Shown: piece by piece, positions 9,849 to 17,905 of the stretch
Numbering within the stretch: the stretch's first letter is position 1
Layout of the letters: each line of letters begins with the position of its first letter
From: Thermoanaerobaculum sp964488355
Lineage (GTDB): Bacteria; Acidobacteriota; Thermoanaerobaculia; Thermoanaerobaculales; Thermoanaerobaculaceae
Direction: 5' to 3'
DNA length: 64,000 nt
Assembly: GCA_964488355.1 (NCBI GenBank)
Contig: CAZAUJ010000004.1
Location: 62,001-126,000, forward strand
Program-made: the position numbers and the translations under genes
The notes under the pieces: model-generated
What the model was told of the DNA's origin: nothing
The model's database searches: none
What the model saw: only the letters and a program-made list of their open reading frames with translations

Positions 9849-10092
9849 GGGCAGGCGGTTGGGTAGCGCAGACAAGGGGGCTCCTGCCGCGGGAAAAAAG
9901 GCCGGTGCTTTGCAAGGTGAACGCGAACGCCATGCCTCGGCGGAAGCCCCCACCGGGGCCGAGCCGGGTGCTTCCTGCCGGCATGCCCCTTTGGCCAGAG
10001 CCCACGGCCGCATCGGCAGGCCGTAGGCCATGGGGTTATGATCGCCCCAAGGGTGAGGGCGCAGATGCCCCTCGGGCGTGTGCTGCCGGACG
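9849..10092. other. Intergenic region upstream of the rpsF promoter
   Basis: No gene is supported. It can form several hairpins, for example GCCCC-CACC-GGGGC inside a CTCG/CGAG clamp at about 9935-9966. None has a T-run, so I do not call a terminator for the preceding secreted gene. Confidence 0.4.
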
Positions 10093-10121
10093 TTGTGCAT
10101 GGGAAGGTGATGTGGTAGCAT
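10093..10121 (+). promoter_or_regulatory. Promoter of the rpsF operon
   Basis: TTGTGC (10093-10098) and TAGCAT (10116-10121) are separated by 17 bases. The predicted start at about 10127-10129 is the left edge of the leader structure below. Confidence 0.6.
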
Positions 10122-10125
10122 GAGG

Positions 10126-10172
10126 CCTCCTTGCTCCCTCCTTGGTGAGGGGGCCAAAGGGCCGAAAGGAGG
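10126..10172 (+). promoter_or_regulatory. Predicted S6:S18 autoregulatory leader of rpsF
   Basis: CCTCCTT (10126-10132) is perfectly complementary to AAGGAGG (10166-10172), which contains the rpsF Shine-Dalgarno. Between them are two small hairpins: CCCTC/GAGGG (10136-10140 with 10147-10151) and GGCC/GGCC (10152-10155 with 10160-10163), followed by CCGAA. rpsF leaders in many bacteria are bound by the S6:S18 complex at a hairpin with an unpaired CCG. The SD pairing is seen; protein binding is inference. Confidence 0.5.
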
Positions 10173-10176
10173 AAGC

Positions 10177-10596
10177 ATGCCGCTTTACGAGCTAGGTTTA
10201 GTCTTGACTCCCGATTTGGAGGACCAACCCCGGGAAGCGTTCCTCGGCGAGTTGAAGCAACTGTTGGCCTCACAAGGTGCCCAAGTGGTCAAGGAAGACG
10301 TTTGGGGCAAGCGCACCCTCGCCTATCCCATCCGCCACAAGCGCGAGGGTTTTTACGTGTTTTGGCAGTTTGAGGGACCAGGGGGCGCAGTGGCGCCGCT
10401 GGAATACAAGCTGCGCCTGTCCGATGAGGTGCTGCGGTTCCTCACCTTGAACCTGGACCGGGAAATGCGGCGGGCGAGGAAGCTTTCCGCGGCTCGAGCC
10501 GCTCAGCAGGCGGCTAGGCAGGAGCAGGCAGCGGTGGCCGCGGAGGTGCCCGCCAGTGGACAGGCCGAGGTCATGTCGCCGGCGGAGGAGGTCTAA
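10177..10596 (+). CDS. rpsF: 30S ribosomal protein S6
   Basis: Binds 16S rRNA with S18 in the small-subunit platform. 139 residues, starting PLYELGLVLTPDL. The core ends near residue 100 (LTLNLDREMRRARKL), followed by an Ala/Gln/Glu-rich tail. The ATG at 10177 is set by AAAGGAGG; the frame is open further upstream but the extension is the leader. It overlaps rpsR by one base (TAATG). The ssb gene that usually sits between rpsF and rpsR is absent. Confidence 0.95.
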   Translation: MPLYELGLVLTPDLEDQPREAFLGELKQLLASQGAQVVKEDVWGKRTLAYPIRHKREGFYVFWQFEGPGGAVAPLEYKLRLSDEVLRFLTLNLDREMRRARKLSAARAAQQAARQEQAAVAAEVPASGQAEVMSPAEEV

Positions 10597-10826
10597 TGTC
10601 GAAGAAAAAGTTTGTCAGCAAGCGCAAGAAGGTTTGCAAGTTCACCGCCGAAGGGATCGATTACATCGACTACAAGGACGTAGAGCTTTTGAAGCAGTTC
10701 ACGCCCGTGTCGGGCAAGATCCTGCCACGGCGAGTTTCAGGGACCAGCCCCATTTACCAGCGCAAGCTTGCGCGTGCCATCAAGCGGGCGCGCATTATGG
10801 CCTTGTTGCCTTTCGTGGGGGAGTGA
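10596..10826 (+). CDS. rpsR: 30S ribosomal protein S18
   Basis: Small-subunit platform protein, partner of S6. 76 residues with the family core IDYIDYKDVELLKQF and RRVSGTSPIYQRKLARAIKRAR. The start codon overlaps the rpsF stop, so translation is coupled, keeping S6 and S18 balanced. Confidence 0.96.
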   Translation: MSKKKFVSKRKKVCKFTAEGIDYIDYKDVELLKQFTPVSGKILPRRVSGTSPIYQRKLARAIKRARIMALLPFVGE

Positions 10827-10845
10827 GGGGCTGGTTTCGCTTTGT

Positions 10846-11784
10846 ATGGAGCCCTCGACGGAATCTCGAGCCGCCTGGGGTCGCTTCTCGGGCCCGTTTG
10901 TCGCCGGGTTGTCGTCCCTGCTTTTTTTCGGCGCGTTACTGGTGGTGCCGCTCCTGGGGGCGTTCGTGGCCTTTTTTGCCCCGCTACCGCTGCTGCGCGA
11001 AGAGGTGCTGGGCAGGAGCTCCTTCTTGGCCTGGGGGTGGGTTCTGGTGATTTTGGTTGGCGCCACCTTGGCCAGCAAGGACAGGCTTCTGCTCTTTCTG
11101 GCAGCTGGTTACTTGCTGGTGGCGGTGTGGCCGACGGTAGGGGCCAAAGCTTGCGCCCGGCGCGGGTGGCCTGTGGGTCGCTGGCTGGCGGTCCATACCC
11201 TGGCAAGCTTGGCCTTTGCCAGCGCGTTGGCTCTCGCGTGGGTGGGCTCGGGTGAGGTGGGCGAGGAGCTGGCTCGGCTGGCTGTGGACTGGGTCCAAGC
11301 TCACCAGCAGGCAGCCAGCTTTTGGTCGCTGGGCAGGCCCGAGTTGGTTTCCGCCGGAGCTGGCTTGACCGGGTACTTGGCACCTGCTCTGGTGGCCATC
11401 TACCTGATGGCAGCCGGTTTATGGTTGCGACCACGGCTGCACCTCCTTGGGTTGGGGCCGGCAGGGCAGCCTTTTACCCGCTACGCCTCCGAGGAGTGGT
11501 TACCCTTGGGTTTCGTGGCCGGTGCGCTGGGGTGGGCCCTGGCTTCGGGGAACGTGCGTTGGGTAGCAGCTAACCTTCTTGTCACGGTAATTGCGTTGTA
11601 CTTTGTGCATGGGGCGGCTATCATCCTGAGCTACCTGGGGCCCAACCTGGGGGCCAATCGCTGGGTGCGGGCGGCGGTAGTGGTCTTGGGGGCGCAAGTG
11701 CCCTTAGCCTTTCTTTACGCCGCCCTGGGCCTGTTGGATAGCTTCGTAAAGCTTAGGCGGGAAGACGACAGCGAAGGGAGTTAG
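10846..11784 (+). CDS. DUF2232 (YybS-like) membrane protein
   Basis: 312 residues with about eight hydrophobic segments, including LLFFGALLVVPLLGAFVAFF and several short Leu/Val/Ala-rich spans. Membership of DUF2232 is suggested by the topology and by position: yybS in Bacillus lies next to rplI in the same ribosomal-protein neighbourhood. The function of the family is not established. The ATG at 10846 is the first plausible start after rpsR; its ribosome site is weak. It lies 19 bases after rpsR and two bases before rplI. Confidence 0.7.
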   Translation: MEPSTESRAAWGRFSGPFVAGLSSLLFFGALLVVPLLGAFVAFFAPLPLLREEVLGRSSFLAWGWVLVILVGATLASKDRLLLFLAAGYLLVAVWPTVGAKACARRGWPVGRWLAVHTLASLAFASALALAWVGSGEVGEELARLAVDWVQAHQQAASFWSLGRPELVSAGAGLTGYLAPALVAIYLMAAGLWLRPRLHLLGLGPAGQPFTRYASEEWLPLGFVAGALGWALASGNVRWVAANLLVTVIALYFVHGAAIILSYLGPNLGANRWVRAAVVVLGAQVPLAFLYAALGLLDSFVKLRREDDSEGS

Positions 11785-11786
11785 GC

Positions 11787-12236
11787 ATGAAGGTCATTCT
11801 GAACGAGCACATTCCCAACCTGGGGGAACGCGGTCAGATTCTCGAGGTCAAGCCTGGCTATGCCCGCAACTACCTCATTCCCAAAGGGCTGGCCTACGAG
11901 GCGACACCAGCCAACCTTGCTCGCTTTGGGGCTGAGCAAAAGCGTTGGCTGGCTAAACAGGAAAAGGAGAAAGCCTCGGCGGCAGAACTGGCCCAGAAGT
12001 TGGCGGGCCTGGAGCTGACCTTCAACCGAAGGGCGGGCGAAGAGGATGCCCTTTATGGCTCTGTCACCGCCGCGGATGTGGCCGAAGCCTTGCAGGCCAA
12101 GGGGTTTTCCGTGGACCGACGGCAGGTAGTGTTGCCTCACCATATCAAGCGGCTGGGCACGTACACGGTGGAGCTGCACCTGCATCGGGACGTGCGCGTG
12201 CCCATCACGGTGCACGTGGAGCCGCTGGAAGGCTAG
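11787..12236 (+). CDS. rplI: 50S ribosomal protein L9
   Basis: Large-subunit protein that contacts 23S rRNA at the L1 stalk base. 149 residues. The N-terminal rRNA-binding domain (MKVILNEHIPNLGERGQI, then VKPGYARNYLIPKGLA) is joined by a long helix (about 45-75) to the C-terminal domain (76-149). It is the last ribosomal gene of the rpsF operon. Confidence 0.96.
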   Translation: MKVILNEHIPNLGERGQILEVKPGYARNYLIPKGLAYEATPANLARFGAEQKRWLAKQEKEKASAAELAQKLAGLELTFNRRAGEEDALYGSVTAADVAEALQAKGFSVDRRQVVLPHHIKRLGTYTVELHLHRDVRVPITVHVEPLEG

Positions 12237-12248
12237 GGCCCTTCGGTC

Positions 12249-13652
12249 ATGGGCGAAGGCCCAGCCGGTTCGCGACCAAGCTGGAAAGCCAAATTGCGCC
12301 GCCTGGTGGCGGCGCCTTTTCGTTTCTTGCTCAAGGACGAGCTGGCACGGCTTGCCCTCCTGGAAACCACCCTGGTTTCGCAGCTGCGCCTGCTGAGGGA
12401 GGAGATCCAGTCGAGCTTGGAGGCCGCACGAAGAGACTGGGACGAGCTGCGGCAGGCCTACCTGGCCACTCGGGCGGAGTTCGAGCAAGTACGGGACCGC
12501 CGCGTGCCACAGGTGGAGCGTGACCTGACCGGCCTGCAGGCAGCGTTTTCTCAGTTACAAGCGGAACTGGAGATCCTGCGGGACGTACGGCTGCCGCAGC
12601 TGGAGGGGGTGCAGGCGGGGCTGCAGCAGGCCCATGAGGCGCTGCAGCGGGAGCTGGAGGCCCTGCGGGATGGGCGGCTACCGAAGCTGGAGGGGGCGCA
12701 GGCAGGGCTGCAGCAGGCCCATGAGGCACTGCAGCGGGAGCTGGAGCACCTGCGCGACCACGTGGCCCCGGAGCTTTCGGCTGCCCTTAGGGCCGTGCAA
12801 GCCTTGGCGGAAGAGGTGCGGGACGAGCGACTCCCCGCCGCGGTGGCTCGGGCCGACGCCCTGTTGGCGCGAGTGGGGGAGGAGCTTTCGGTGGTGCGAG
12901 GTTTGTTGGACCGCCTCCTGGTTCGCGAGCCCCTTACGGTGCCGCCGCTGGACGCGCCGCTGGAGCAGGAGCTTCCCCAAGCGGTGCGCCAGGCCTGGCT
13001 GGAGTTTGCCAATCGGCACCGAGGCAGCCGTGGGGAAATCCTTGGCCGGGCCAGCGACTACCTGAGCATTTTCCGCCATGCATCGCCCGTGCTGGACGTG
13101 GGCTGTGGCCGGGGCGAGCTGCTGCAAGTGCTGGCCCAGGCCGGCATTGAAGCCTTCGGCGTGGATGTGGATCCGGCGGCGGTGTCTGCCTGTTGCAGTT
13201 TGGGGCTGGAAGCCAAGCTGCAGGATGCGCTGGAGGCTCTCCGCCAGCGGAAGGAAGGGAGCCTGGGAGGTGTGGCGGCGGTGCATGTGGTGGAGCACCT
13301 GCCCGCGGCCCACTGGATGGAGCTGGTCGCCTTGGCAGCCAGGGTTTTGCGTCCGGGAGGGGTGCTGGCGGTGGAGAGTCCCAATCCCGAGACGTTGCGG
13401 GTGGGGGCGGGGGCTTTTTGGCTTGACCCCACCCATGTGCACCCCGTCCACCCCGAAGCGCTGCGCTTCGTGGCTGAAGCGGTGGGCCTAGAGGTGGTGG
13501 AGATCCGCTACCTTCGGCCCTTCCCCCACGAGCAACAGCTGGCGCCGCGCGTTCCCGATCCGTCCTGGCGCCCCCTCATGGAGGAGCTGGACCGCTGGCT
13601 TTCTGGACCGCGCGATTACTTGCTGGTGGCGCACAAACCAACGAGCGTATAA
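12249..13652 (+). CDS. Coiled-coil SAM-dependent methyltransferase
   Basis: 467 residues. The first 35 are basic, possibly membrane-associating. Residues about 40-230 are a long coiled coil built partly of 29-residue repeats (listed separately). The C-terminal class I methyltransferase (about 260-450) shows motif I VLDVGCGRGELLQVL, the acidic residue in FGVDVDPAAV, VHVVEHL, and LRPGGVLAVESPNP. The combination recalls O-antigen chain-length control enzymes such as WbdD, where a coiled coil spaces a methyltransferase from the membrane, but there the methyltransferase comes first. Substrate unknown; a cell-surface glycan is a guess. The ATG follows the rplI stop by 12 bases without a strong SD. 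Confidence 0.8.
   Translation: MGEGPAGSRPSWKAKLRRLVAAPFRFLLKDELARLALLETTLVSQLRLLREEIQSSLEAARRDWDELRQAYLATRAEFEQVRDRRVPQVERDLTGLQAAFSQLQAELEILRDVRLPQLEGVQAGLQQAHEALQRELEALRDGRLPKLEGAQAGLQQAHEALQRELEHLRDHVAPELSAALRAVQALAEEVRDERLPAAVARADALLARVGEELSVVRGLLDRLLVREPLTVPPLDAPLEQELPQAVRQAWLEFANRHRGSRGEILGRASDYLSIFRHASPVLDVGCGRGELLQVLAQAGIEAFGVDVDPAAVSACCSLGLEAKLQDALEALRQRKEGSLGGVAAVHVVEHLPAAHWMELVALAARVLRPGGVLAVESPNPETLRVGAGAFWLDPTHVHPVHPEALRFVAEAVGLEVVEIRYLRPFPHEQQLAPRVPDPSWRPLMEELDRWLSGPRDYLLVAHKPTSV
12447..12794 (+). repeat. Four tandem 87-bp (29-residue) repeats in the coiled coil
   Basis: Copies begin at 12447, 12534, 12621 and 12708. Each encodes 29 residues with the register L-x(2/3)-A and RD about 16 residues in, followed in the first three copies by x-R-[LV]-P-x-[LV]-E. 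Copies 3 and 4 are nearly identical at the DNA level over their first ~50 bases, showing recent duplication. A partial unit (LAEEVRDERLP) follows one heptad out of phase at about 12800. Confidence 0.85.
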
Positions 13653-13665
13653 CTTACCCGGGATT

Positions 13666-14583
13666 TCAGAGGTACGGTTGGAAAAGCTCTCTTAGCTGCA
13701 GAAGGGTTTGAGCAAAACCCCGGTTACGCACGGCCTCGAGCACGTCCTCGCGTGAGGCCTGCCGAGCCAGTTCCTTGGCGTCCTCGACGATATCGAAAAA
13801 GTGCGAAAGGGGCGCGAGGGAAAGACGCCGGAAGTTCTCCGCGTACCAGGCAGACTCCCGCACCGCCTCCCACACGGGACAGGCAGGGCTCCTGCCTTCC
13901 TTGAAGATGGTATCGGCGGTGGCCACCACCTCGCGGTAGAGGGCCTGCATGATAGTCCTGATGTCTCCGGTGGTGAGAGCGTGCTGGAGATCTGTCGCCT
14001 TATCTGTGGGCGCATTCGAAGCCGCCGCCGCAGCTGCGGGCGTGGGAGCCGGCTTAGCCTTCGCCTCCTGGAGAGGAGCGACGGCCGGCGGAGGGGTGGT
14101 GAACTGGGACGGCGGGGCTGAAGACGTGGTACCTTCGGTTTTGTCTTTAGGTTCCAGGCTTTTCTTGACCCGCTCGCCCAGGTGGCTGAGAAGCTCGAGC
14201 TCCAGCTCGCCCACTGGGCGGGCGTAAGCTACGCGCTGAAAGATTGTGTCCAGCTCCATGAACCGCACGCGCAGCATCGCTTCGCGACCAGACAGGGGAA
14301 GCCAGTCCAGCTTTTCCAACAGATCGGGTTGAGAGGCCAGAATATCGGCCAAATCGGCAAAGGCAGCATAATCCAGCAGGTCAGCATTGTCCGTGTGAAA
14401 CCAGCTTACGCTTTGCTCGCGCTGGCGCCGCTGGGAAAGAAAAAGGCGTAGGTCCTCGGGAATCAGCTCGTGCCAGCGGTCCCCTGCTTTGGCTTGCAGC
14501 TCCTGGCGTACGGCCTTGCGCAGGCGATGAAGGAGATCAGCAATCAGGCGGTACGCATCCAGGTTCAGGTCCAGCTTACCCAT
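13666..14583 (-). CDS. Unknown protein, possible HEPN-like N-terminal domain
   Basis: 305 residues, soluble and helical. The N-terminal 145 residues (from MGKLDLNLDAYRLIADLL) resemble the Swt1/HEPN-type helical domain in spacing: an acidic DL..L..M-like segment and RFMELDTIFQRVAYARPVG in the place where such domains carry an R-x4-6-H; the exact motif is not present. A Pro/Ala-rich linker (about 150-205) follows, then a second helical domain (about 210-305). The ATG at 14583 lies one base after the stop of the LON-domain gene (TGAC-ATG), so they are coupled. I cannot assign a function. Confidence 0.55.
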   Translation of the reverse strand: MGKLDLNLDAYRLIADLLHRLRKAVRQELQAKAGDRWHELIPEDLRLFLSQRRQREQSVSWFHTDNADLLDYAAFADLADILASQPDLLEKLDWLPLSGREAMLRVRFMELDTIFQRVAYARPVGELELELLSHLGERVKKSLEPKDKTEGTTSSAPPSQFTTPPPAVAPLQEAKAKPAPTPAAAAAASNAPTDKATDLQHALTTGDIRTIMQALYREVVATADTIFKEGRSPACPVWEAVRESAWYAENFRRLSLAPLSHFFDIVEDAKELARQASREDVLEAVRNRGFAQTLLQLRELFQPYL

Positions 14584-14584
14584 G

Positions 14585-15196
14585 TCAGTTCCATTGGCCT
14601 CCATGTCGCAGGGAAGCAAAAGGGCGTAGAAAGCGTTCCCGCTGCTCCGCATCCCGCAAGGCCAAGAGCAGTATTCGCCCGCGGGTGAGGGCGTCAGGGA
14701 CGTTCAGCAGGCCCTGCTGTTGGTCCACGCTTAAAGCTAGGAGGGAGGTGAGCTTCCAGGTTAGCGTTTCCAAGTCGGCAGCCCAAAGGTCCTGGGGCGC
14801 TTCCTTTGGCAGCCGTGCGCAAAGACGCGCTACGCGGTGCAGGAGCAGCCGCCGCAAAGGCTCCGCCCGCGTGGGCAGTGAGCCCGTGTCGGGGAAGTCC
14901 TCGGCCATGACCATAGGAACCTCTTCTTGCACCAGGCGCCGGAGGCGGCAGCGCTGCAAGCCATAGAAAATCACCGAACCCTCCTTCTCGGCCAAGGGCA
15001 CCACCCGTGCCTTCACGCCCACCTCGTGCACTGCTTCCTCTTCGTAAAAGGAAGCTACCAGGACGTTGCCGTGGTCATGGGCGCACCGCAAGACCTGATG
15101 GGCTGTCGAGCCGAGGGGCGTTACCTCCACCTGCATGGTGGGTAGCAGCACCAACCCTTCCAGAGGGTAGAGGGGCAACAGGTAACCCGCCTGCAT
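14585..15196 (-). CDS. LON substrate-binding-domain protein
   Basis: 203 residues related to the N-terminal domain of Lon protease, without the AAA or peptidase parts. It starts YLLPLYPLEGLVLLPTMQVEV, the typical LPLFPL-x-x-VLFPG-like entry of the domain; the GSVIFYGLQRCRLRRLV segment is also characteristic, and a helical half covers about 110-200. Such stand-alone proteins are common and poorly characterised. Its own promoter is likely (TATACT 15205-15210 on the minus strand). Confidence 0.8.
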   Translation of the reverse strand: MQAGYLLPLYPLEGLVLLPTMQVEVTPLGSTAHQVLRCAHDHGNVLVASFYEEEAVHEVGVKARVVPLAEKEGSVIFYGLQRCRLRRLVQEEVPMVMAEDFPDTGSLPTRAEPLRRLLLHRVARLCARLPKEAPQDLWAADLETLTWKLTSLLALSVDQQQGLLNVPDALTRGRILLLALRDAEQRERFLRPFASLRHGGQWN

Positions 15197-15204
15197 GCCC
15201 TTTA

Positions 15205-15210
15205 AGTATA
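15205..15210 (-). promoter_or_regulatory. -10 box of the LON-domain gene (near-leaderless)
   Basis: TATACT on the minus strand ends 8 bases before the ATG at 15196; CTGACC lies 17 bases upstream of it. The transcript would start about 1-2 bases before the ATG. Confidence 0.5.
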
Positions 15211-15241
15211 CAGCCGGTTGGCCGAGGGGTCAGGCTCTTTT

Positions 15242-17752
15242 CTAGGCAAACTCCGCTTGACGACGCCAGACGGCTAACAACCCCCCCGCCAGCAGCACCA
15301 CCAGCCCGGTCCACAGCAAGCCGATCATCGGCTTGAAGCTCACGTCCGCGGAAAAGCGGGGAAGCTCTCCCGGATCGGGCGGGGCGTTTGCGTCGAGGAT
15401 CAGGAGCTCCAGCGTCTTAGCATCGGCGTTCATTTGACCCAAGCGCACGTGCACGTCCGGCAGCCCACGTAAGGCCGCATCCACCCGCTGGGTTGCCCCC
15501 TTGATGGCGGGCACTATCTCGTACTCCTGACCGTTCTCCTCTCGCACGTTCACCACTGCCCCAATATTGATTTTTCCCGCCTCCGGGTCAAAGTCCGAGA
15601 GGTCAAAGCTGGTGAATGTGAGGGTGGCCCCGCGGTAGGTAAGAGACTGCCCTGGCTGCAGGATAGCCCGCTTGGCGATGCCCGACGAAATGCCAAGGCC
15701 GCGCAGGCGAATTCGGCCTTCGGAAGCGTTTACACCCAACAGCTGCAAGCTCACCCCGCCTGGAGCGGGGACGGGCACGGGCTCGGCCTCTAAGCCTCGG
15801 CTCGTAGAGACGAGGCGCGGCGTGAGGTTGAAGCTTTGGTCCTGGTAACGGACCTCCAGTTTGGCGCCAATGGAAAGCACGTCGCCTTCGCCGTGGCTGC
15901 CACCCATATCGAAACCGCGGAAGGTCACGGCAAACGGCCCCAAGCTGGTCGTTTCTCCCTTGCCCAGCTCCGCTGTTGCCGCATCCTCGCCTTGCCGCCC
16001 CGGGTCGTACTCCACCGGCGAGATGTAAAGGTCGTGGGTGAGCTTGACCAGCACGTCCGGGTGGGCAACCAGCTGTTGGGTCTTCTGGTTGATGAACATT
16101 CGCGGCCGCGCCAGATGGACCTTGCCCTTGCTGTCTCGAACCTCCACCACCATGGCATCCTTTTCACGCGGGTTGGATTCCAAGCCCTTGAAGGTCAGGG
16201 TGTAACCAAAGACCTGGTGGGGCTGTCCTTGCGCCAGGGTAAGCTTTTGCTTGCGGTCGTACACGGAGGAGGTGACGATGCCCACCAGCATCAAGCCCAG
16301 GCCCACGTGGGCAAGGTACCCGCCCACGGCGCGGAAGCGGCGGCTGCGCAGCTCGTCCATGCTCTTGAGCAGGTTGCTGGCAAAAGCGAGGATGGAGACA
16401 AAAAGGAAACCGGCAAACAGGCTCTGGCGGGCGCCCAAAGCCAATCCCAGTACCGTACCTCCCGCGGCTACGGCACCGGCCACCGTTAGCCTCCTTCGCA
16501 GCTCCGCTGCTGTTCCCTTCCAATGCAGGTAAGGTACGATGCCCAGCAGCAGGGCCACGAGAATGCCCACAGGCAGGGTGACGCGGTTGTAAAAGTCAGC
16601 ACCTACCTGCGCCGGCTTGGTGAACAAACGGGTGATGAGCGGGGAAGAGGTGCCCACCAGCACCACGGTGGCGGTGGCCAGCAAAGCCCCGATGGCGATG
16701 ACGAAAAACACTGTGCGTGAGAAGAACGGCTCCTCACCGACTTCAGCGGGAATCTCCCGCCAGCGCCAAAGGAGGAAGCCCAAGCCCAGAAGAAGAAAGG
16801 AAACGAGGTTGAAAACCAGCCAGCCCGTAATCCCCAGGTCCACGAACGAGTGCACGGAAAAATCAGCCAGCACGCCCGAGCGGGTAAGGAAGGTGGCGTA
16901 AAGCACCAGCACGAAGGAAACGATGGCCAAAAAGAAGTTGAGCTTGCGAAAGCGGCTGCGTGCCTTTTGCAAAATCAACCCGTGCGCCAGGGCAGAGGAG
17001 GTAAGCCAAGGAACCAGGGAGGAGTTCTCCACCGGGTCCCATCCCCAGTAACCGCCCCAGCCCAGGGTAACGTAGGCCCAGTAACCACCCAAAAGGATGG
17101 CAGCTCCGAGGGTGACAACGGTTACCAGCGCCCAGGGCAGAGCCGCCTTAACCCACTCCTCGTAACGCCTTTCCCAAAGGGCGGCAATGGCCAAGGCGAA
17201 TGGGATGGCGGTGGCGGCGTAGCCCAAGAACATCACCGGCGGGTGAATGGTCATCCATGGGTTTTGCAGCAGCGGGTTGAGTCCTTGGCCATCGGCGGGC
17301 ATTTGCCCGGGCGGCAAGCCTTGGAGGAAGCGGAAAGGCGATTGCCGCAGGAGAATGGCGATGAGGGAAAGGAGGGTGAGGTTGTAAACTAGCAGGCCGC
17401 GGCTTTCGTAGTGGCGGGCGAAGCGAATGAAGGCCAGGCCAATGAGGCTTCCCCAAAAGATCCAAAGGAGGAAGCTGCCCTCTTGCCCCGCCCAGAAGGT
17501 GGAGATCAGGTAAGCGGTGGGAAGGGTCCGGTCAGAGTAGGAGAACACGTAATGCAAGCGGAAGTCGTGAGTGACGATGAGAAACAGCAGCACCCCGCAC
17601 GCCAATGCAACGGCGAAGGTCCCATAATAGTAGGTTTGTCTGGCGTAAGCTAAGGACCTCTCCCCCCCACGGCTTGCCTGAAAGTAAAAGTACGTTGAGG
17701 CCGCGAAGGCCACGAAGGCTGCCCACAACGTGATGACGCCAGGCCAGTACAT
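15242..17752 (-). CDS. ccmF: Cytochrome c heme lyase subunit CcmF
   Basis: Inner-membrane haem lyase that attaches haem to apocytochrome c in System I. 836 residues, with many membrane spans over the first ~500 and a periplasmic domain at about 510-790 before a final span. The haem-handling WWD domain reads LGWGGYWGWDPVENSSLVPWL near residue 230, and conserved periplasmic histidines are present (for example NPWMTIHPPVMFLGY). The periplasmic part is longer than in E. coli CcmF. It starts 153 bases after ccmE. No ccmG or ccmH is visible in the window; the thioredoxin-like gene at 28.4 kb or dsbD could supply reductant. Confidence 0.94.
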   Translation of the reverse strand: MYWPGVITLWAAFVAFAASTYFYFQASRGGERSLAYARQTYYYGTFAVALACGVLLFLIVTHDFRLHYVFSYSDRTLPTAYLISTFWAGQEGSFLLWIFWGSLIGLAFIRFARHYESRGLLVYNLTLLSLIAILLRQSPFRFLQGLPPGQMPADGQGLNPLLQNPWMTIHPPVMFLGYAATAIPFALAIAALWERRYEEWVKAALPWALVTVVTLGAAILLGGYWAYVTLGWGGYWGWDPVENSSLVPWLTSSALAHGLILQKARSRFRKLNFFLAIVSFVLVLYATFLTRSGVLADFSVHSFVDLGITGWLVFNLVSFLLLGLGFLLWRWREIPAEVGEEPFFSRTVFFVIAIGALLATATVVLVGTSSPLITRLFTKPAQVGADFYNRVTLPVGILVALLLGIVPYLHWKGTAAELRRRLTVAGAVAAGGTVLGLALGARQSLFAGFLFVSILAFASNLLKSMDELRSRRFRAVGGYLAHVGLGLMLVGIVTSSVYDRKQKLTLAQGQPHQVFGYTLTFKGLESNPREKDAMVVEVRDSKGKVHLARPRMFINQKTQQLVAHPDVLVKLTHDLYISPVEYDPGRQGEDAATAELGKGETTSLGPFAVTFRGFDMGGSHGEGDVLSIGAKLEVRYQDQSFNLTPRLVSTSRGLEAEPVPVPAPGGVSLQLLGVNASEGRIRLRGLGISSGIAKRAILQPGQSLTYRGATLTFTSFDLSDFDPEAGKINIGAVVNVREENGQEYEIVPAIKGATQRVDAALRGLPDVHVRLGQMNADAKTLELLILDANAPPDPGELPRFSADVSFKPMIGLLWTGLVVLLAGGLLAVWRRQAEFA

Positions 17753-17905
17753 GCGCTCCCCCTAACTACGGCGCCCATCCTCGGTGGGCACCGATCCAGT
17801 TGCCCGCACCTTGTGCTCGTTGGGGCACAGGCGCAGGCGGTGCGTGTGCAAGAGTGCGCGCGCACGTGTCGTCCCAACCACGGCGTGGCTCCCCCAAAAT
17901 GCCGC

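Noticed and set aside
13666..14583. Calling the protein a HEPN ribonuclease
   Set aside because: The N-terminal helices look similar, but the R-x4-6-H catalytic motif is missing, so I left the function open.
17753..17905. A possible lost gene or ccmE tail between ccmE and ccmF
   Set aside because: No frame is open across it with a known motif; ccmE already has full length. The GC-rich alternating purine-pyrimidine run is not a recognisable element.
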